In this document: piece by piece, positions 57,501 through 64,000 of the stretch
Position numbering within the stretch: position 1 is the stretch's first letter
Layout of the letters: each line of letters begins with the position of its first letter
Program-made: the position numbers and the translations under genes
Assembly: GCF_031143425.1 (NCBI RefSeq)
Contig: NC_090451.1
Location: 352,726,339-352,790,338, forward strand
Direction of reading: 5' to 3'
DNA length: 64,000 bases
Origin: Pleurodeles waltl
Lineage: Eukaryota; Chordata; Amphibia; Caudata; Salamandridae
The notes under the pieces: generated by a model
The model's database searches: none
Seen by the model: only the letters and a program-made list of their open reading frames with translations
What the model was told of the DNA's origin: nothing

Positions 57501-58830
57501 GAAGGACATTGACATAATTTACTAATTGCCTCTATCATCTTCATGGTCAAGGCATGTTGCCATGCTCACTTTTCCCTCTAACGTCAAAGATGTTGTAGGT
57601 GCATCTTCGCCATATCTCGGTAAAGTTTCACAACATTATCCAAGGCGTTGACTTGTCATGTGAGGTAGATAGCTCATCTCATAAAAAGTAGCCTCCTTTG
57701 CATTAATATCATCCCACATATTAGACTTTTTTTGGAAAAAAGAGCCTCCCAGAGAGTAGGATTAGACTATCCCAACCCCCTCTCACATGCGTGGTTGCAT
57801 GACATGACCAGTAGGTCACCCATCATGGGGGGGGTGCCATCTGGATGGTAGTGGACTGGGGGGAATGATGAATTGGGGATACCTGTTCCTCACAAGAGGT
57901 GTTTTCTTTCTCAGTTGAATGAGGGAATACTGAAGATGCACTTTCATGGGAGGAGTGTGTTGAAGATTGTACAGAAATACTTGTTAGTTTAAGACTGTGT
58001 GGAGGCAAGTCTTGCGTAGGTAAAATAAGCACCTATGGCTGCATAGCTAAAGGTCAGGGACTGCCAGTTATCAGAACTGATTTTGGAGGTATACCGCTAC
58101 CTAGCAGTGAAGTGGTCTTGGAGATGTTCTGTGTAGGAGAAAGAATATCTTCCTCCTCATCCAGGTCTCCACACTCCATCTCTTCTTCTTGAACAATGTT
58201 TGACTTAGATAGTTGTTTGGAGGACAACTCGATTTTCTACTTATATTGCCTGCCATCCTCCGCTTGCAGATGATTTAGCATCATTATCCGATGCAATGGT
58301 CCCAGTACCTGCGAGAAGATGTAAATAGTTAAAATGCATCAAATACAGTTTTGTTTCTAAAGTTCTACACAGTATTTTCATTGACTTTGTTCCGAAGACA
58401 AATATAATTACATTTAGGATCAAAAGAACATAAACAACAAGTAATTAAGGGTTGATTAATGCATGGAATTATTATACATCGACAATGTCCAGTCACTGTC
58501 TTGGGTCACAAATGTTTCATTACTGCATGACTTTCATGATGCTAGCAGCTGAACCAGTGTCCTCATAGTTGGCAAGTTATCTTTTGACCCAGCTGCCATA
58601 TGCAGAATAAATATGAATAAGTATGTTCCATGATTATTGACAAACTGTAAAAGTGGTGTTGTGTAACAATACAAATATAACTACTTTGCCAGTTACAAAT
58701 ATAGAAATAAGCAGACATTTAACTTACTAGTCTCTACCATTTGTGTGCTCTGTGGTATTAGTCCAGGGTTTGGTGCAGTTACAGGAGCAGAAGTAGACAT
58801 TATGGCAGGTGGCGGAGGGTACACCAAGGG
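57500..58830 (-). pseudogene. Unrecognised decayed gene, minus strand, possibly spliced
   Basis: From about 58830 the minus strand reads YPPPPAIMSTSAPVTAPNPG then LIPQSTQMVET, followed by a donor-like GTAAGT near 58730. A pyrimidine-rich CTTCTCGCAG acceptor lies near 58310 and opens GTGTIASDNDAKSSASGGW. After a stop, the frame continues with IVQEEEMECGDLDEEEDILS, SVFPHSTEKENTSCEEQVSP and other Ser/acidic pieces down to 57823, with two in-frame stops. Residual text NMWDDINAKEATFYEMSY lies near 57720. The composition suits an accessory protein of a Harbinger-type transposon (Myb/SANT companion), but no domain was proved. Confidence 0.3.
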
Positions 58831-59309
58831 CTTAAAAGTGTAATACGAAAGTGTATGAGTATTCAATGGTTTAACAATATAAAGGTCAAGATCATATTTA
58901 ACTACAACTTTAAGTCACTAAAAACATTATAAAAAGTAGTTGTTACAACGTGACCTCTTTTTGGGTAGTCACCCCCAGTTTTTCATTTTTCTTTGGGACT
59001 CGACTGCTGGTAACCATGAATTTAAACACTGGGACACTGCTATCGAGAGCCCAGTATATTTTCTCTGATTCTTAAACTATGCCGAAATTAGATTCAAACC
59101 TGATTGGCACATTTAACCTTTCAATACATCCATAGTATATGGAGCAGAAGTTCACCTACAGTGAGGAAAGTTAAATGTCACTTGTGGATTTTAGTACCTA
59201 TTGTGTCATCCACCACAGAGGCAGAGGAAACATGACTTCAGGCCTACCCTGTTCAGCCTGAAAGTGGAATCTGAAATACTGCTACATAGATCTATTTCAG
59301 TCACACTTT
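58831..59309. other. Unassigned
   Basis: About 480 bases with no recognisable gene or repeat. Confidence 0.3.
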
Positions 59310-60235
59310 TGAGGATAGGAGAAATTGATTCCTGGAGCTGAATGGCAGAAGATCCCAGCAGCCGGTCGTCGTTGCCTTAAATGCCTGCTGATGCAGGGGA
59401 GTGATTCCTTCACTCAAAGGGAGATTCCTTCTTGCTTCTTTGGTGCAGCTGAAGTCTTGCCAGTCCCCAGAGGGTGCACAAATGTAGAAATTGCTGGAAG
59501 AAGCCAGGGAAACAATGTTGCAATGCGAGGTCATCTCGGGAGTTGCAGGCTTGTTTGGTTCCTGTGAGGTCCAGCAGTGGTGCTGGTGGCCAGGAGCAGA
59601 TCAGATAATTGCAGAGGAGTCCTGGTGGAGTCTTGCAGGCCAACTCTGGAGACCCACCCGCAAGGGAGTCCCTAAATAGTCCTACCAGGGGGATTGGTCA
59701 CTCTGCAGGGTGGCCTCCTATCAGAGGGGGGTCAATGATGTTAGTCACCTGTCCTGACCAACCAGATGCTCCTTAGGGGTCTCTGTACATCTTGTTTCCA
59801 AGATGACAGAATCAAGTGGCCACCTAGAGGAGCTCTGGGCACTACCGCTAGGGTGGCGATGGACAGGGGAGTGGTCATCCCCTTTTCTCTGTGTGCTTTC
59901 GCACCAGTGCAGGGACCAGGGTCCCTGGACTGGTGCAAATCAGATTATGCAAAGAGGGCACCAAATGTGCCCTTCAAAGCAAGCTGGTGGCGCGGGGAGG
60001 CTACCCCCCCAGCCACCTATTTCCAAGGGAGAGGGTGTTGCCTCCCTCCCACAGGAAATCCTTTGTTCTGCTTTCCCCTGCCTGAGCTGGTCCAGCAGTA
60101 GGAGGGCAGAAACCTGTCTGAGGAGCTGCAGCAGCGTGGGCTGCCCGCAAACTGTGGAAGACTGGCAGGAGCAAAACTGTGGGGTCCCCTAAGGAGCCCC
60201 CAGAGTGCATGGAAACATGCCACCAATACTGGCAT
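59310..60235 (-). mobile_element. Internal fragment of the 3 kb-family LTR
   Basis: It contains the family's middle section: the CTCCTATCAGAGGGG, GACGTCACCT-like GATGTTAGTCACCTG, CCAAGATGACAGAATC, AGGAGCTCTGGGCACTACC, GACAGGGGAGTGGTCA and TTCGCACCAGTGCAGGGACC phrases, in the same order as 32600-32900 and 52290-52500. Both LTR ends are missing, and it abuts the 3'-truncated Ngaro element at about 60235. Confidence 0.75.
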
Positions 60236-61000
60236 TAATATGGGGTATGATTCTTTTCCCCTCGAGTCGACTCCAACCCTTCATGGCAGCTCTAGTTTAG
60301 TGAGAGGCTGTGGGGTCCCTGCTTGGTGTGAGTGCCTGATCAGCTAGTACGGACAGGTCTTCTCCGCCAGCTCCCATAGTTCTTTTGGAAAGGGTGTAGT
60401 TGTCTGCTGGGCCTTCGGTGTAGCCTTCTGAACTTGTCCATCTGGGAATGAGAGAGTGCATCCACCAGTGAGGTCTGCATGCCTGGGACATGTCTTGCCC
60501 TAATGTCAAGGTTCCCCTCAAGCTGCAATCTAACCAGGCGCCTCATGAGCCTTAATACATTCAGGCACGAAGCTCGATTATTGGCCAGTACCACTCCCTG
60601 GTTGTCAGACCACAGTGTTCTCTTCATGTCTCGCAGTATCTTTTCCCACACTGTTAGGGCTACCAGTATGGCTCTAGCTTGAGAATGTTAATGTTGCCTG
60701 TGATGCTCAACTTGTGCCATCTGTCTGGCCACTAACCTGCGTACCAATCTTTCCCCAGTTTAGGCCTGAAACCGTGGCTGCCTGCTGCGTCTGCTAACAG
60801 GGCTATCTGTTTGGACGTCACGCATCCCTCTTTCCAGATGAGGAGCTTATTGAAGTGGGTCAAGGAAGAATCCCACATGGCTAGGTCTCTGTTAACTCCT
60901 CCCCCTAATCTGACGTGGTGTTTTTCCTGTAGGCCTGCTGTCAATCTGGTTAAACGTCTTGCAGACACCCGCATTGCAGGTATGACCCTTGCTGCAAATT
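60236..61000 (-). pseudogene. Ngaro-type RNase H relic, 3' truncated
   Basis: The minus frame 61016-60732 holds GKLKFAARVIPAMRVSARRL and AMWDSSLTHFNKLLIW, the connection after the polymerase. The frame 60651-60340 has LWSDNQGVVLANNRAS, then LRLMRRLVRLQLEGNLDIRA and RHVPGMQTSLVDALSHSQMDKFR. The S-D-N..VV...N, ARHVPG and LVDALSH..M..F wording is that of the Ngaro group of tyrosine-recombinase retrotransposons. A recombinase should follow at lower coordinates but sequence breaks into an LTR fragment near 60235. Confidence 0.82.
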
Positions 61001-61700
61001 TAAGTTTGCCAGTCATTCTTTATATTTCTCTAAGGGTTGCTTTTTCTTTGCCACATAGGGTCCTGATCTCCTCTCTCAACTCTGAGTCCTTGACTTCTGG
61101 TAACCTGGAAGTCTCCGCCACAGAATCCAACTTGATTCCCAGGATTACTAAAGCCGTGACCGGCCCCACCGTCTTCTTAGACACCAGGAGGACTCCTACC
61201 TTCCTTGCTAGCTCTTGAAAAGCCCTCAAAGCGCTTGCACAATGCACTGACCCTGCATGCCCTACGAACAAGGAATCATCCTGAAAGTACAGTTTGATGC
61301 CCTGTGGGTGCCTTCTGTGTAGTGCCTATTCTAAGAACGTGCTGAAGCGCTTGAAATGACCAGGATATAGAGCAGCCCATGGGCATAGCTTTGTCAAAGT
61401 ATACCTGTCCATCATGTTGGAAACACCAGTAGTTGGAAGCTATCCAGATGAACCGGGAGGAGTCGGAAGGCAGACTTGATATCTGCCTTCACATTTAGCG
61501 CTTCTCTGCCTGCTGTTTTCTCCATGTTGATGGCGTCCTCAACTGTGGAGTACCCCACTGAGCATGCTTCAGGGGCAATACAGTCATTGACCAAAGCCCC
61601 TTCTGGGAAAGAGAGGTGATGAATAAGTCTGTATTGACCCGGCTCTTTTTTTTGGGGACCATCCCGAGGGGGGAGATTATTAAGTCCTAGGGGAGAGGTA
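61001..61700 (-). pseudogene. Ngaro-type reverse transcriptase relic
   Basis: Minus-strand order: KKEPGQYRLIHHLSFPEGAL (about 61660), VKADIKSAFRLLPVHLDSFQ with the first catalytic Asp (frame 61594-61412), a gap with frame changes, and LYFQDDSLFVGHAGSVHCA near 61290, where FQDD stands for the usual Y/FLDD. Then LALRAF-like, VLLVSKKTVGPVTALVILGI and SRLPEVKDSEL (frame 61271-61020) cover the thumb. The dispersed motifs identify it, but at least two frame breaks disable it. Confidence 0.82.
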
Positions 61701-63520
61701 AGGGCAGTGGCCCCTATATGCGATCCGGGTCTTTCTCTTTCATTATCTTTTGTTAGACTACTTCAGGGTGTTCCTCTGCAGATTTGAAATTCCTACCCCC
61801 ACTTCCTGCTGTGATGCCCATAAATAGTATTACAAATCCTTCCTCATAACCCTTTACTAGCAAACTCACATCTTCCTTGTTGTAACCATTGACTAACCTC
61901 CTGAGCAACTGAGCGCTGGTGGGGGTATCTAGCTAGCTGAAACCTTGCCCATTCCATGGGACCCCCCCTTTTGTGCCCTGCGCACACTAGTGTTTCTTTC
62001 TTTTCTCTTTCTTGTCTGTGCTATGAGTACTTTGCTTGCATCCTGAAGCTGGGTGATCTCCCCTGCATGAGGAACAGGCGTGTCTAAATTTGCATCCTGC
62101 CTCCCATGTGCATTCATCCGTGTCATATTTCCAGCATATCGCTGGCGGTTCCCTGTCACTCAGCACTTTCCAGCTTTGGCCTGATTCTTACCTCTGTGTT
62201 GACCTATACTTCTCCAGTTTCCCTTGGAAATGAGTGGCCCGAAAGGGCTTCTCACTCTTTCCTGCTCAAGCCTTGACCCCCCTTCTACCATCATTTTGGG
62301 TAAGTAACAAGACACATCCTCTTCATTCCACTCCATCTCTGGGTGAGCCTGCATTTTTAATCTGGACCCCCTGTCATACTCAATCCAAGTGTTGCCTGGA
62401 AATTGTCTGTGCCTCGTGTATCCTGGACTGGTACAGCCAGAGGTCCACTGCCTAGTGGGGGAATATTTCCACTATAACACAAGCCGTTACCCTAAATGCA
62501 TCGAGCCAGGTGTCAAAGTTCCTTTCCTTCCTCGCTGTCTTCCTTTCCCTCCTTTCCTCTTCCTTTTTATTGCACAGGGTAAGGTCTAGACCTTCCATCT
62601 GTATTTCTAAGAGTGTGAATATGTCAATGAACTCTTTCCTCAATATTCTTTCTTTCACTGCTAACAGAATTGAACTTGCCCACAATGTAGCCTTTGTGAT
62701 CATTGAGAGAGGTGTACCAGTGAGGGTCTTGCATATGCCTAGGTGCCTGACCTGTTGCTATCGGGCTTGCTCGCACCTTTACCCATTTGCCCTTCTGTCC
62801 CCCACCCACCAGTGGGCCTCGCTTCTTCTATCCTCCCCACCTCGGGAACCTGCCTTTGCACTGCTGCTGAATAGCAGGGGTGTAAAAGATTTTAAGCATT
62901 CTTTAACTAATGCACTGATATGCTCACCATCCAATAACTTCTCTGTCCCCGCTGCTGGGTCCTGCCGTCGCCGTGATGGCCACAGGCGGCAGGCCTGGTC
63001 GCCCTAGCCCCCTCTTGCTGCTGCTCTTCTTAGGAGCTTTGCTGTCAATCCTCTGGCGTTTCATTGGTTTTTGCAGTCTCTCTTGTTGGGCGCTTGGGTC
63101 TCCTGGCTCCTCTTGGGTGCTTAGTGGTCCGCCCGCCTGACGTTCACTGGGGTATTCATCTAGCTCTTCTGCGATCTTTTGGCACTAACAGTTTTTTCCG
63201 CGCCTCGCTGCTTCCATCCTCATCTTACTCAGCATCTCCTCCACCTCATCAGGCAGCTAAACATGGCTTTGGTCCTCCATGCCTGGTAGTGTTGCCAATC
63301 ACCACTGACTGCTTTGATGGATAAGGGGCTGGATCACGTCTCCTTTTCCGGCTGTCCCCTGTCCCGCGTAGTCTCACTTGTAATTTCTCATAGTCCTCGC
63401 AAGCAGCTGTGGCAATGAGCGAAATTGTAGCAAATCTGACGAGGGGATTCCTTCCCCCTCTGTTTTAAGTCGAGGGCTTGTAATTTAGTCAGGGCAAAGG
63501 CCAAAATGAGGCTGAATAAC
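61701..63520 (-). pseudogene. Ngaro-type ORF1 (Gag-like) relic with CCCH finger
   Basis: On the minus strand from about 63420: basic pieces with MKRQRIDSKAPKKSSSKRG, then WVKVRASPIATGQAPRHMQD, RNFDTWLDAFRVTACVIVE, and QAHPEMEWNEEDVSCYLPKM (62354). A zinc finger CWKYDTDECTWEAGCKFRH at about 62136-62080 has spacing C-x7-C-x5-C-x3-H. It is followed by CSSCRGDHPASGC. The protein is presumed to be nucleic-acid binding and structural. It is broken by several stops and frame changes. The acceptor of the polymerase lies downstream at about 61690. Confidence 0.75.
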
Positions 63521-64000
63521 AAAGTCATCCTATCTGCCAAACCAGATGAGGCTCCTGGGTGGGGGATCCTATGCGCAAGTCTTCTCTTGCCTTGCAACTC
63601 TGCTAGTATTCCTGCAAATTTCCCCTTTAAGTTATTAAAAAAGATATGCAGGGAAGCCCACGCTGGAAACCAAGCTCTGGCCCTATAAGCATTCTCCTAC
63701 CTTTCGAGCCTGAGTCCGGCCACACCCCCAAAACTCGAAACATGTGCCGGTCAGCTGCAGAGTCGCTTCGCTAATCAAGCAGTGGTCCTCTGAACCTTGG
63801 TTCCCCAGGCCCCGAAGGTGATCTTGGTGACCGTGCAAAGGCTCTAGGTCGCCACTCAGCACCCCTGTCCTCACAGTCCTCCACAGAGTCACGTTGGTGG
63901 TCCTCTGCTTATTGTGTGGGCCACTGGGCTGCGGTGATGCAAAATTGTGTTCTGCAGAGTCACGTTGCTGAGTGAGACAGTCCTCTGATTTTGTGGGCAA
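63521..64000. other. Region upstream of Ngaro ORF1, with a short repeated phrase
   Basis: The phrase CAGAGTCACGTTG occurs at about 63884 and 63956, and CAGTCCTC-type sequence recurs beside both (63876, 63980). Ngaro elements have split direct repeats at their ends, so this could be part of the element's 5' repeat; the window ends before this can be tested. The minus frame open to 64000 has no domain. Confidence 0.35.

Noticed and set aside
1..64000. CRISPR arrays, bacterial operons, phage or defence systems
   Set aside because: No spaced direct repeats of CRISPR type, no ribosome-binding-site-led gene clusters; all coding traces are eukaryotic retroelements.

Overview
This is a window of a repeat-dense vertebrate genome, almost certainly a giant salamander genome and most likely a salamandrid newt. 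That is inferred from diverged DIRS, Ngaro, Gmr1-like Gypsy, L1 and L2/CR1 elements nested in one another, 2.5-3.0 kb LTRs, palindromic MITEs and almost no intact coding sequence. I know the 3 kb LTR family (termini TGTAGGAGG...TTTCCTACA) and the 2.7 kb family (TGTAGGAAG...TTTCCTTACA) as very abundant newt repeats, but no search was run. There are no bacterial-style operons, rRNA or tRNA genes, and no CRISPR array.

Layout. 1-1008: an open Ser/Thr-Pro-rich reading frame, the only good candidate for a host exon. 1174-2523: an LTR-like C/T-rich repeat. 2878-10988: a near full-length but decayed DIRS-type tyrosine-recombinase retrotransposon with inverted terminal repeats and an internal complementary region. 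Its gag is split by a 2,667 bp solo LTR at 3593-6259, flanked by a perfect 5 bp target-site duplication. 11.9-13.1 kb and 15.05-16.1 kb: probable minus-strand DIRS ORF1 relics, separated by a multi-hairpin MITE-like block (13132-14008). 16.1-18.0 kb: palindromic DIRS termini and a minus-strand RNase H/recombinase relic.

18042-23874: a plus-strand Gmr1-like Gypsy element (LTR, gag, protease, then integrase) truncated before reverse transcriptase. 23875-33837: an older LTR split by a complete 6,872 bp minus-strand relative (24356-31227, TSD GGGAG) that carries gag, protease and only the start of integrase. 33838-35961: an L1 fragment cut off by another 3 kb LTR, followed by an inverted partial LTR (to about 40193).

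40.2-50 kb is mostly unassigned sequence with a textbook palindromic MITE (42558-42737, TSD TAA), a second MITE-like block and an L2/CR1-like LINE fragment (48.7-49.4 kb). 49985-55142 is an older LTR-like repeat into which a 3,000 bp solo LTR (50516-53515, TSD GTTCC) has inserted. The right end holds a minus-strand L1 ORF2 tail (56.2-57.1 kb), an unidentified decayed gene (57.5-58.8 kb), an LTR fragment (59.3-60.23 kb) and a minus-strand Ngaro-type retrotransposon (about 60.3-63.5 kb) with a CCCH finger, reverse transcriptase and RNase H.

No element looks autonomous. The window is best read as a stratigraphy of insertions: three LTR insertions can be ordered and bounded exactly by their duplications. 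The points of most biological interest are the Gmr1 gene order with a SCAN-like capsid, the internally deleted but successfully inserted Gmr1 copy, the fold-back LTR pair, and the unexplained exon-like frame at the left edge.
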